Notes under the pieces: model-generated
The model's input: the letters and a program-made list of their open reading frames with translations, nothing else
Database searches by the model: none
Told to the model about the DNA's origin: nothing
Translations under genes and position numbers: made by a program
From: Comamonadaceae bacterium
GTDB taxonomy: Bacteria > Pseudomonadota > Gammaproteobacteria > Burkholderiales > Burkholderiaceae_C
DNA: 21,862 bases
Assembly (NCBI GenBank): GCA_947371775.1
Contig: CANBQX010000018.1
Span: 1-21,862, forward strand
Direction of reading: 5' to 3'
Part shown: in pieces, positions 14,404 to 21,718 of the stretch
How positions within the stretch are numbered: the first letter of the stretch is position 1
Layout of the letters: each line of letters opens with the position of its first letter

Positions 14404-15143
14404 GTGGTGTACTCCGGTTCTTCGTGGTCAAGGATTTGTTTCAGGGCTGCGAGGTGCAGATCGCAGTAGTCGGTGGGGTAATCGTTCCATTGTGCGCAGG
14501 CCAGAGCCGCCAGCGGCTCGGGAATCAGTGCCAGCGGTCGCCCGGTGGACAGGGCCAGCACCTGCAGCTTGGCGGCGCGCTCCAGGTAATACAGGGAGTC
14601 GAGCGCCTGCGCTACGGTGGCGCCCACCACGATCACGCCGTGGTTGCCCATGAACAGCACGTTTTTGCCTGCGCCCAGCAAGCCCGCAACGCGCTGGCCC
14701 TCGGCGGCATCCAAGGCCATGCCCGCGTAATCGCGGTCGTAGGCAATGCGGCCATGAAAACGGCAGGCGTTTTGGTCGAGCGCCATCCATTCGAAGTCTT
14801 GCAGGCAGCACAAGGTGGTGGCGTAGTGCATGTGGGTGTGCAGAATGCAGCGCGCCTGCGGCAGGCGCTGATGCAATTCGGCATGGAGGTTCCAGGCGGT
14901 GGGGTCGGGTGTTTTGCCACCTTCTCGTGCCCCAGGCCGCTGGCTGTCCACCAGCAACAGGTCGCTGGCGCGTATGCGCGAGAAATGGCTGCCTACGGGG
15001 TTGAGCAGGAAGCGTGCGCCGTCATCCGAGACCGCCACACTGAAGTGGTTGGCGATGGACTCGTGCATGTCCCAGCGCGCGGCCCAGCGAAAGGCGGCGG
15101 CGAGATCGATGCGTGCTTGGGTCTCAAAAGGCGTGGTGGCCAT
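14400..15143 (-). CDS. Class II aldolase/adducin-family protein, first gene of the carnitine operon
   Basis: A 247-residue class II aldolase-fold protein. The metal site is complete: HTHMH (102-106) and the later GNHG histidine (His168), with an acidic residue at Glu89. Relatives split sugar phosphates (FucA, AraD) or dehydrate or decarboxylate small hydroxy acids. The specific reaction cannot be read from sequence, and no sugar-phosphate pathway is encoded nearby. I chose ATG at 15143, with GGATGG just upstream; an earlier in-frame start at 15215 would add an unconserved 24-residue lead. It is the promoter-proximal gene of the operon and overlaps cdhC by 4 bp, so it is very likely expressed with carnitine degradation. 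Its role there is unexplained. Confidence 0.85.
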   Translation of the reverse strand: MATTPFETQARIDLAAAFRWAARWDMHESIANHFSVAVSDDGARFLLNPVGSHFSRIRASDLLLVDSQRPGAREGGKTPDPTAWNLHAELHQRLPQARCILHTHMHYATTLCCLQDFEWMALDQNACRFHGRIAYDRDYAGMALDAAEGQRVAGLLGAGKNVLFMGNHGVIVVGATVAQALDSLYYLERAAKLQVLALSTGRPLALIPEPLAALACAQWNDYPTDYCDLHLAALKQILDHEEPEYTT

Positions 15144-15223
15144 GCATCCATCCAATAGAAAAAGGTGACACTGTGCTGGCGCACTGTAGCCCCACAATAC
15201 GGGCTCACGTAGCACCTATGCGA

Positions 15224-15233
15224 CGATTAATCG
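15224..15233. other. Perfect 10 bp palindrome in the divergent intergenic region
   Basis: CGATTAATCG lies in the 169-214 bp space between the operon and the divergent MFS gene, about 80 bp before the aldolase-like start. A short palindrome in a divergent promoter region could be part of an operator, but it is short enough to arise by chance, and no matching second copy was found. No convincing -35/-10 pair was identified in this spacer for either direction. Confidence 0.2.
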
Positions 15234-15357
15234 GCTTTTTACGACCTCCTCGGACCCGTATCTTTTTGCAAGGTCGCATTCAAGCAGCGCGCCGTCAACG
15301 GGCTGTGTCAATATGCAAGCCTTCGCACCAGCGCCCTTTTTTGTCAGCCGAACCTCT

Positions 15358-16635
15358 ATGAACACCACCATCAACCGCTCACTGGCCTGGCCGCTGGCCT
15401 CACTGCTCAGCGGGGTCAGCATGCTGGTGGTGGGTATCGCGCTGCTCTCCGTGGCGATTGGTGCGCAAGCGGGCTTTGCCAAATATTCGGTACTCGTGAC
15501 CGGCATGATCATGTCGGCTTACTTTGCCGGTTTTGTCTATGGCACCTATGCCTGCCCGGCCTTGATCCGTCGGGTGGGCTATATCCGTGCGTTTGCGGTA
15601 ATGGCCTCGGTGGCGTCGGCGCTGCCGGTCTTGCATGCAGTGTGGACCAACCCCTGGTTTTGGGGCTTGCTGCGTTTTGTGACGGGCTTGTGCATCGTCG
15701 GCCTGTACATGGTGATTGAGAGCTGGCTCAATGTGGTGGCCGACCGCGAGAGCCGGGGCAAGGTATTTGCCGCGTACATGGCAGTCAGCGGCGTGTCCAT
15801 GGCGCTGGGCCAGTGGCTGATTCTGGTGGGTGACCGGTTTGGCTTTGTACCGTTTGCGCTGGTCTCGGTGCTGTTTTCATTCGCGCTCATTCCCACCACC
15901 ATGACCACGATCCGCGAGCCGCGCCAGACCGAGGCACCGTCGATGAACCTGCTGGCCTTGTTTGCGGTCTCGCCCATCGGCTTTATTGCGGCCTTCGGCT
16001 CCGGCCTGATCAACGGCACCTTTTACAGCCTGGGCAATGTGTTTGGCCAGGGCGTGGGCTTTAGCGACAACCGCACGGCGGCATTCATGGCCATTACGAT
16101 TTTGAGCGGCGCCGCCTTTCAGTGGCCGGTGGGGCATCTGTCGGACCGCTACGACCGGCGCTGGATTTTGTTTTGGATTTGCGTTATTTCGGCCATGCTC
16201 GCGGCGGTGGGCTTTTACCTGGCGCGCGAGTACGAAAACTTCTTAATTCTGCTGGGCGTGCTGTACGGGGCCATGTCCTTTGCGATCTACGGCTTAAGCG
16301 TGGCACATACCAACGACCTGATTGAACCCGCCAAAGTGCTGGAAACCACGGGCGGCTTGCTGCTGCTGTACGGGATCGGCGCCACCATCGGCCCCACCTT
16401 GGCAGGGGGCTTGATGGACTACATCGGGCCGGAGGGTTTGATGCTGTATTTCTCGATGGTGCTTGGCGTGCTGGCGCTCGCCGTGTGGTACTTCACCAAC
16501 CGCCAAGGGCGGGAGTTGCCTGTGCCTGCGCACCGCGCCGATTACGTGATGATGGACGCCAGCTCGCAGGCAGTGCTGCAAATGGACCCACGCGGCGTGG
16601 CCCCGGCAGAGTTGGACGAAGCCACGGGAGTTTGA
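15358..16635 (+). CDS. Major facilitator superfamily transporter, YcaD-like
   Basis: A roughly 425-residue inner-membrane transporter with about twelve hydrophobic segments. The stretch IESWLNVVADRESRGKVFAA, then YMAVSGVSMALGQ, is typical of the YcaD-like branch of the MFS; a cytoplasmic loop with TIREPRQTEAPS separates the two six-helix halves. A charged tail of about 45 residues follows the last helix. The start at 15358 (MNTTINRSLAW, directly before the first helix) is preferred; an in-frame ATG at 15313 would add 15 residues, and neither has a clear ribosome site. It is divergent from the carnitine operon, so the two may share regulation, but the substrate is unknown and it may be unrelated to that pathway. 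Confidence 0.88.
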   Translation: MNTTINRSLAWPLASLLSGVSMLVVGIALLSVAIGAQAGFAKYSVLVTGMIMSAYFAGFVYGTYACPALIRRVGYIRAFAVMASVASALPVLHAVWTNPWFWGLLRFVTGLCIVGLYMVIESWLNVVADRESRGKVFAAYMAVSGVSMALGQWLILVGDRFGFVPFALVSVLFSFALIPTTMTTIREPRQTEAPSMNLLALFAVSPIGFIAAFGSGLINGTFYSLGNVFGQGVGFSDNRTAAFMAITILSGAAFQWPVGHLSDRYDRRWILFWICVISAMLAAVGFYLAREYENFLILLGVLYGAMSFAIYGLSVAHTNDLIEPAKVLETTGGLLLLYGIGATIGPTLAGGLMDYIGPEGLMLYFSMVLGVLALAVWYFTNRQGRELPVPAHRADYVMMDASSQAVLQMDPRGVAPAELDEATGV

Positions 16636-16667
16636 TCGGTAGCCGGTCCTAAACCGACATCTTTGGC

Positions 16668-17279
16668 TCAGCGCTGGGCCAAGGCCTTTTTCACGTCGCC
16701 CAGGATTGAGGCGCTGTCGGGCGTGGTGATGCTGGAGTAGCTGTCAATCAGTTTGCCGTCGCGACCTACCAGGTATTTGTAGAAATTCCATTTGGGCTCG
16801 CCGCCTCCGGCTTTGGCCAACTCCTGAAACAAAGCGTTGGCATTTTTGCCTTTGACGATCGATTTCTCGAACATCGGAAACTTCACGCCGTAGGTGTTGA
16901 AACAGAAATCGGCAATATCTTTGCCCTTGCCGGGTTCCTGCTGCCCAAAATCATTGGACGGAAAGCCCAGCACCACTAAGCCTTGCGCGCTGTAGTTGGC
17001 GTAGAGTTTTTCCAGTCCCTCGTACTGGGGCGTAAAACCACAGTAGCTCGCGGTATTGACCACCAGCAGCACCTTGCCAGCGTACTGGCACAGGTTTTGG
17101 GGCGCGTCGTCTTGCAAGCGGTTAAAGGTTTTTTGCAACAGTGCCGGGCAGGCCGCTGGGGACGCCTCAGCCGCGTACGACGGCATGCCACCCAGCCACA
17201 GGGCGCACAGCAGTGCGCTATAGGCCGCGAAACGCAATTGCAAACGGGCCATGGCAGCGATCAAAAAACAACGGCCCAT
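16668..17279 (-). CDS. Periplasmic glutathione peroxidase family protein
   Basis: A thiol peroxidase of the glutathione peroxidase family, 203 residues including a probable signal peptide (hydrophobic segment about 17-31, cleavage near SYA). It reduces peroxides with a thiol donor. The peroxidatic Cys80 is in NTASYCGFTPQYEGL; Trp164 and Asn165 in WNFYKYL are conserved; Cys126 (ADFCFNTYGVKFPMF) is placed as a resolving cysteine. The motif that usually reads FPCNQFG is FPSNDFG here, so the position of the classical catalytic Gln is Asp110. The start at 17279 overlaps the stop of the upstream microprotein as TGATG; a second ATG at residue 10 would give a cleaner signal peptide. The 3' ends of this gene and the MFS gene converge within 32 bp. 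Confidence 0.9.
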   Translation of the reverse strand: MGRCFLIAAMARLQLRFAAYSALLCALWLGGMPSYAAEASPAACPALLQKTFNRLQDDAPQNLCQYAGKVLLVVNTASYCGFTPQYEGLEKLYANYSAQGLVVLGFPSNDFGQQEPGKGKDIADFCFNTYGVKFPMFEKSIVKGKNANALFQELAKAGGGEPKWNFYKYLVGRDGKLIDSYSSITTPDSASILGDVKKALAQR

Positions 17280-17419
17280 CAGGCCATGGTTACCGCAATA
17301 AAGGCCAGCAAAAACATCAGCACGGCGCCTGCGATGGGCAGGACGATGGGCATCATGGGGACAATTTCTTCCACGACGTCGTGAGCGGCTTCGTGAGGGG
17401 CATCGTGGTGTGCGGACAT
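17279..17419 (-). CDS. 46-residue single-pass membrane microprotein
   Basis: I do not recognise this protein. It has 46 residues: a histidine- and acid-rich N-terminus (MSAHHDAPHEAAHDVVEEIV) with four histidines at 4, 5, 9 and 13, then one hydrophobic segment (about 21-45) rich in Met, Ile, Leu, Val and Ala. Its stop codon shares a base with the start of the glutathione peroxidase gene (TGATG), which argues for a real, translationally coupled gene. The ribosome site is weak (GAAAG 7 bases before ATG). With the N-terminus in the cytoplasm or the periplasm it could bind a metal or assist a membrane partner; both are speculation. Confidence 0.6.
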   Translation of the reverse strand: MSAHHDAPHEAAHDVVEEIVPMMPIVLPIAGAVLMFLLAFIAVTMA

Positions 17420-17535
17420 GGTGATTCTTTCAACAATTCGGGCTGCGCTCTCGGATTGGCGCTGACCCGCTGATTTTACCCTTATGCCGCTTTAACCCGC
17501 GGTCTTAGACCTTTTATCCCGATCAAACGCGCCAA

Positions 17536-17569
17536 CCGGCACCTCGCCGGGACCTTTTTGTATTTTTTT
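17536..17569 (+). terminator. Terminator-like hairpin plus T-tracts with no plus-strand gene before it
   Basis: CCGGC and GCCGG form a 5 bp stem around ACCTC, followed on the plus strand by TTTTT and then seven T in a row. The nearest upstream plus-strand gene ends about 900 bp away, so if it functions it would end an unannotated transcript. The T-tract also overlaps the proposed -10 of a minus-strand promoter. Confidence 0.35.
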
Positions 17570-17594
17570 GTAAATTTGAGGCCCGGCTTGTCAA
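17567..17594 (-). promoter_or_regulatory. Candidate promoter for the microprotein-peroxidase pair
   Basis: On the minus strand a perfect TTGACA (17589-17594) is followed after 16 bases by TACAAA (17567-17572), a 4/6 match to the -10 consensus. The start would fall near 17560, giving a leader of about 140 nt before the microprotein ATG. The hairpin at 17536-17550 would then form near the 5' end of this transcript. Confidence 0.4.
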
Positions 17595-17676
17595 CCTGCG
17601 ACGGGGCTGACGCGTGATAGGTGGACACATTGGACACACGGGTGTCAGTGAGTTGACCCACCTAACCCTGACTTTT

Positions 17677-17970
17677 ATGCAAAAAACACCGATCGCAATG
17701 CCCGAAAAAGGCACGTACAAGTGGCAGTTGTTCAGTTACTGGTCGGACGAATACCGCCAAACCCGTGCCGACCACTCGGCCTATATCGCCCTGAACTTCG
17801 CTGGCGCGCTCGACGTGTGCCGCACCAAACTGCAAGCCTTGATGCAGCACCACAGCCAGCACGCGGCTGACGCCGACTGCGGTCACCGCCATCACCGCGC
17901 CATTGAGCGCCTGCAAAACACGCTCAGCGGCGCTGCCATGGCCTACGAAAGCAATTTTCAGCGCCACTGA
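17677..17970 (+). CDS. Small hypothetical protein
   Basis: I do not recognise this protein. From ATG at 17677 it has 97 residues: a segment with KGTYKWQLFSYWSDEYRQTR, then a helical stretch (ADHSAYIALNFAGALDVCR), a His-rich loop (HHSQHAADADCGHRHHRAIE) and an amphipathic end. No signal peptide or membrane segment is seen. Codons have strong G/C bias at third positions, as in the neighbouring real genes. The next in-frame ATG at 17698 gives MPEKGTYKW, while starting at 17614 would add 21 unconvincing residues; no start has a clear ribosome site. It converges with recQ, 50 bp apart. A complementary 101-residue minus frame covers the same region and is judged a shadow. Confidence 0.5.
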   Translation: MQKTPIAMPEKGTYKWQLFSYWSDEYRQTRADHSAYIALNFAGALDVCRTKLQALMQHHSQHAADADCGHRHHRAIERLQNTLSGAAMAYESNFQRH

Positions 17971-17982
17971 GCGCGCGTTTTC

Positions 17983-18016
17983 AGCCCTTAGCGCCTTTTT
18001 GCGCTGTCGCTGGGCT
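17983..18016. terminator. Nested hairpin between converging genes
   Basis: AGCCC/GGGCT (17983-17987 and 18012-18016) enclose AGCGC/GCGCT (17990-17994 and 18001-18005). It lies between the 3' ends of the hypothetical gene and recQ, where a bidirectional terminator would be expected. There is no external T-run in either direction, so support is limited. Confidence 0.3.
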
Positions 18017-18020
18017 CTAT

Positions 18021-19868
18021 TCAGCCCGCCGCGCCCACCACACGCAGTACTTCTTGGGCGTAGGCTTCGAGTTTTTTCACCCCCATCCCGCTGATTCCTT
18101 GCAGATCGTCCATGGTCTGGGGTGACCGCTCTGCAATCGCCGCCAGTGTGGCGTCATGGAAAATCACATACGCCGGTAAATTGTGTTCGCGCGCCACGTC
18201 GGCACGCCAGGCCTTGAGGTCGGCGTAGCGCTGCAGGGCCACGCCATCCAACTCGATCGGCGCCTTCACGACCGTTCTTCCCGCAGTCAACCGGCCTTTG
18301 GTGGCTTTGGGCAGTGACACCGATTCGCGCAGCAGCACGGGCACCTCGCCCTTCAGAATGGCGCGAGATTGCGCGGTCAAGACGAGCGTGTTGAAGGCCT
18401 GCACATCCACCATCACTGCACCCATGGCCAGCAGCTGACGCAGCACGCCGCGCAACTGCAACTCGCTGAAATTCGCGCCAACGCCAAAGGTGCTGAGGCG
18501 CTCATGGCCGTGTTGCGCCACTTTTTCGGTCTTTTTACCGCGCACGATGTCCATCAACTGGCCGGCGCCAAAGCTGATGCCGCTGAGCTTGTCGATCCGG
18601 TAAATGGTGGACAAAAGCATCTGCGCCGCCTGCGTGCCGTCCCACACGGCGGGCGGCTGCAAGCAGTTGTCGCAGTTGCCGCAGGGCTGGCTGGCTTCTC
18701 CAAAATAGGCCAGCAAGCGGGTGCGGCGGCAATCGATGGCCTCGGCCAAGCCCAACAAGGCCTCGAGTTTGCCGCGCATGGATTGCTTGAACGCTTCTTC
18801 GGCCGGGCCTTCGTCAATCATGCGCCGCTGGTTGACCACATCGCTCAGGCCGTAACACATCCAGGCATCAGCGCTCAGCCCGTCGCGCCCGGCACGGCCG
18901 GTCTCCTGGTAGTAGCCCTCGATATTTTTGGGCATGTCCAGATGCGCCACAAAACGCACGTCGGGCTTGTCAATGCCCATGCCAAAGGCGATCGTGGCCA
19001 CCATGACAACGCCCTCTTCCCGCAGAAAGCGATCCTGGTGGGCCTGGCGCACTGCACTGTCCAAACCCGCGTGGTAGGGCAGCGCGTCGATGCCCGCCTC
19101 ACACAAGGTGTGTGCCATGTCCTCGACTTTTTTGCGTGATTGGCAATAAACAATACCCGCCTCGTCCGGATGTTCACGTTCAATAAAGCGCAGGAGCTGG
19201 GTCGTGGCATCGCGCTTTTCAACAATGGTGTAGCGAATATTGGGCCGGTCAAAACTGCTCACAAAGGCGCGTGCCTCTTGGAGCTGGAGCCGCTCCAAGA
19301 TGTCGGCGCGGGTCAAGTCGTCGGCGGTGGCGGTGAGCGCCATGCGGGGTACACCGGCATAGCGCTCGTGCAGCACCGTGAGTGCACGGTATTCAGGCCG
19401 GAAATCATGGCCCCACTGGCTCACGCAGTGGGCTTCGTCAATGGCAAACAAACTGAGTTGGCCGCGCTCAAACAGCGCATCGAGTTGCGCCAAAAACCGC
19501 GGCGTGGTCACCCGCTCAGGCGCGGCGTACAACAAGGTGATGTCACCGCGCAGCATGCGCTGTTCCACCTGGTAGGCCTCTTCGCCGGACAGCGTGGAGT
19601 TCAAAAATGCCGCACTCACCCCCGCTTCGTGCAGGGCACCCACCTGGTCGTGCATGAGGGCGATCAGGGGCGAAATGACAACGGTCACACCCTGCCCCGC
19701 ACGCTGACGGGCAATGGCGGGTATCTGGTAACACAGGGACTTGCCGCCGCCGGTGGGCATGAGCACCAGAGCGTCTCCGCCGCCGCCCACGTGTTCAATG
19801 ATGTCTTGCTGGGGGCCACGAAAGCGCTCGTAGCCGAAGATTTCATGCAGGATGTGGGAATAGGACAC
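18021..19868 (-). CDS. recQ: ATP-dependent DNA helicase RecQ
   Basis: A 615-residue 3'-5' DNA helicase acting in recombination and replication-fork repair. It shows Walker A MPTGGGKS (37-44), the DEAH box FAIDEAHCVSQWGHDFRP (141-158), and motif VI QETGRAGRDG (321-330). The RecQ-specific zinc site has Cys380, Cys396, Cys399 and Cys402. A winged-helix region and a complete C-terminal HRDC domain (about 549-615, HNLPAYVIFHDATLAAIA) follow. Length matches E. coli-type RecQ. The start is GTG at 19868 (MSYSHILHEIFGYERFRGPQ), where the family N-terminus begins; the ribosome site is weak. It lies 48 bp downstream of comM in the same direction, so it is probably co-transcribed. Confidence 0.97.
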   Translation of the reverse strand: MSYSHILHEIFGYERFRGPQQDIIEHVGGGGDALVLMPTGGGKSLCYQIPAIARQRAGQGVTVVISPLIALMHDQVGALHEAGVSAAFLNSTLSGEEAYQVEQRMLRGDITLLYAAPERVTTPRFLAQLDALFERGQLSLFAIDEAHCVSQWGHDFRPEYRALTVLHERYAGVPRMALTATADDLTRADILERLQLQEARAFVSSFDRPNIRYTIVEKRDATTQLLRFIEREHPDEAGIVYCQSRKKVEDMAHTLCEAGIDALPYHAGLDSAVRQAHQDRFLREEGVVMVATIAFGMGIDKPDVRFVAHLDMPKNIEGYYQETGRAGRDGLSADAWMCYGLSDVVNQRRMIDEGPAEEAFKQSMRGKLEALLGLAEAIDCRRTRLLAYFGEASQPCGNCDNCLQPPAVWDGTQAAQMLLSTIYRIDKLSGISFGAGQLMDIVRGKKTEKVAQHGHERLSTFGVGANFSELQLRGVLRQLLAMGAVMVDVQAFNTLVLTAQSRAILKGEVPVLLRESVSLPKATKGRLTAGRTVVKAPIELDGVALQRYADLKAWRADVAREHNLPAYVIFHDATLAAIAERSPQTMDDLQGISGMGVKKLEAYAQEVLRVVGAAG

Positions 19869-19916
19869 GCCCTATTGTCTCGCCGATTAGCCCCATCTCA
19901 GCGCAGCCCAGCGTAG

Positions 19917-21458
19917 TTAGGCGTTTTTCAGGGCGCGGCGGTACTGCATGGCTTCAGCCACGTGACCCAACGCCGTGGTGTCCGACCCCGCCAAATCGGC
20001 AATGGTGCGCGCGATCTTCAAGGTGCGGTGGGTGCCGCGCGCCGACCACCCCAGCTGCGCGGCGGCACTGTTCAAGAACTTGGCGGCGGTGGACTCCAAG
20101 CGCACTTGCAAGTCAATGTCACCGCCATTCAGCGCCTGGTTGGCTTTGCCTTGGCGTGCCTTGGCGCGCTCCCGTGCCTCGGTGCAGCGCGCGCGGATAG
20201 CGTTGGTGGCTTCGCCCGCCGGTGCCCCCAGCAGCTCGTGGCTGGGCAGCGCGGGTACTTCGACATGCAAATCAATACGGTCCATCAGCGGGCCGCTGAG
20301 CTTGCCCTGGTAACGACTCACCTGATCAGGCGTGCAGCGGCAAACCCGAGTGGTGGCTCCCAAATAGCCACAGGGGCACGGGTTCATGGCAGCAATCAAC
20401 TGAAAGCGCGCCGGAAACTCCGCACGGCGCGCCGCGCGCGAGATGGTGATGGTGCCGGTCTCCAGAGGCTCGCGCAGCGCTTCGAGTGCGCTGCGCGGAA
20501 ACTCCGGCAGCTCGTCCAAAAACAGCACCCCGTGGTGGGCGAGGGAGATTTCGCCGGGTCGGGGGGGCGAGCCACCACCCACCAATGCCACCGCACTGGC
20601 CGAGTGGTGGGGATTGCCCGTGGGACGCTGGCCCCAGCGGCGGATGTCAAAACGACCGCCCAGGCTGGCGATGGCTGCACTTTGCAGCGCCTCGTCCGTG
20701 GACATGGGGGGCAGCAGTCCCGCAAAGCGCTGCGCCAACATGGACTTGCCCGCGCCGGGCGGCCCCACCAACAAAAGACTGTGGCCACCCGCTGCGGCGA
20801 TCTCCAGCGCGCGTTTGGCACCCGCCTGGCCTTTGACATCAGCCAAGTCGGCCAGTACTTCGCCCTCGCGCGCAGGCGTGGGGCTCACCCGCACCCAGCC
20901 TTCGTCCCCAAGGGAGGCGTCGGGAGCCGCTACTGCACCTTCCGGGGCAAACTGGCGCACCACGTCAAGCAAATGCACAGCACGGTAAACCTGGGCGCCA
21001 GGCACCAGTGCCGCTTCCTCGGCGCTGGAGGGTGGTAACACCAAACGGCTGTCCACGCGGGCCGTGTGAAGTGCCAAAGCCATGGCCAAGGCCCCGCGCA
21101 CTGGGCGCAGGGCGCCGGAGAGTGACAGTTCGCCGGCAAATTCATAGTCAGCCAAGCGCGCACCATCAATTTGCCCGCTGGCCGCCAATATGCCCAAAGC
21201 AATGGGCAGGTCCAGGCGACCGGAATCTTTGGGTAAGTCGGCCGGAGCCAGGTTGACGGTGATGCGCTTGTTGTGAGGGAATTCCAAGCCCGCGTTTTGA
21301 ATGGCGCAGCGTACCCGCTCGCGCGCCTCCTTGACTTCCACGTCGGCCAAGCCCACCAGCGTAAAGCTGGGCAGGCCATTAGCCATATGGACTTCCACTG
21401 TCACCTGCAAGGCCTCCAAACCCAGCAGCACGCGACTTTGAACCAGCGACAGCCCCAT
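19917..21458 (-). CDS. comM: YifB/ComM family Mg-chelatase-like AAA ATPase
   Basis: A 513-residue ComM/YifB protein. In naturally competent bacteria ComM is a hexameric helicase that promotes branch migration during integration of transformed DNA. The N-terminal Lon-like (ChlI) domain spans about 1-190 (GLPSFTLVGLADVEVKEARE at 28-47). The AAA domain carries Walker A GPPGAGKS (232-239), Walker B GVLFLDELPEF (310-320) and the cysteine cluster NPCPCGYLGATTRVCRC (359-375), typical of the family; the C-terminal Mg_chelatase_C domain follows. I chose ATG at 21458 because GGGAG stands 7 bases before it and MGLSLVQSRVLLGLEA is the usual N-terminus; an upstream in-frame start at 21515 would add 19 residues. 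It is divergent from glnK. Confidence 0.95.
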   Translation of the reverse strand: MGLSLVQSRVLLGLEALQVTVEVHMANGLPSFTLVGLADVEVKEARERVRCAIQNAGLEFPHNKRITVNLAPADLPKDSGRLDLPIALGILAASGQIDGARLADYEFAGELSLSGALRPVRGALAMALALHTARVDSRLVLPPSSAEEAALVPGAQVYRAVHLLDVVRQFAPEGAVAAPDASLGDEGWVRVSPTPAREGEVLADLADVKGQAGAKRALEIAAAGGHSLLLVGPPGAGKSMLAQRFAGLLPPMSTDEALQSAAIASLGGRFDIRRWGQRPTGNPHHSASAVALVGGGSPPRPGEISLAHHGVLFLDELPEFPRSALEALREPLETGTITISRAARRAEFPARFQLIAAMNPCPCGYLGATTRVCRCTPDQVSRYQGKLSGPLMDRIDLHVEVPALPSHELLGAPAGEATNAIRARCTEARERAKARQGKANQALNGGDIDLQVRLESTAAKFLNSAAAQLGWSARGTHRTLKIARTIADLAGSDTTALGHVAEAMQYRRALKNA

Positions 21459-21507
21459 ACAACCACTCCCTGTAATAGTGCGCACATTCCACGCATTCAC
21501 CCTGCGA

Positions 21508-21524
21508 CGCACCATTTGCGTGCA
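21508..21524. promoter_or_regulatory. NtrC-like enhancer site upstream of glnK
   Basis: CGCAC-N7-GTGCA matches the NtrC consensus TGCAC-N7-GTGCA at nine of ten fixed positions. It lies about 115-130 bp before the predicted sigma-54 start, the usual distance for an NtrC enhancer. It could also affect the divergent comM promoter. Confidence 0.6.
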
Positions 21525-21545
21525 TTATGGGTTTTTATACAGTTA

Positions 21546-21573
21546 ATACTAACGGAATTTAAAAGTTTTGCAA
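21546..21573 (-). promoter_or_regulatory. Candidate sigma-70 promoter for comM-recQ
   Basis: On the minus strand TTGCAA (21568-21573) and TAGTAT (21546-21551) are 16 bases apart in the only AT-rich part of this spacer. Each element matches four or five consensus bases. The start would fall near 21539, about 80 nt before the comM ATG, with the NtrC-like site just downstream. Confidence 0.35.
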
Positions 21574-21613
21574 GGCACGCTTTCGCTGGGAAGAAGGCAG
21601 TTCGATGACTCAG

Positions 21614-21630
21614 TTGGCACGGGTTCTGCT
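21614..21630 (+). promoter_or_regulatory. Sigma-54 promoter of glnK
   Basis: TTGGCACGGGTTCTGCT has the invariant GG at 21616-21617 and GC at 21628-21629, separated by exactly 10 bases, with the full TGGCAC -24 element. The predicted start is near 21641, giving a leader of about 78 nt. Together with the upstream NtrC-like site this is the classic arrangement for nitrogen-starvation induction of PII genes. Confidence 0.75.
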
Positions 21631-21718
21631 AAGTCAGTTGATCTCCCACACCCGTGGGGAGGCAGCGCAGTGATCCGGTGTGCCTGCAAACCACTCTTTG
21701 ACAAGCTGAGGTAAACAC

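Noticed and set aside
17662..17967. Minus-strand frame of 101 codons opposite the small hypothetical gene
   Set aside because: The plus frame has the better codon pattern, and recQ and the nested hairpin make a convergent layout plausible. The minus frame is not excluded, only less likely.
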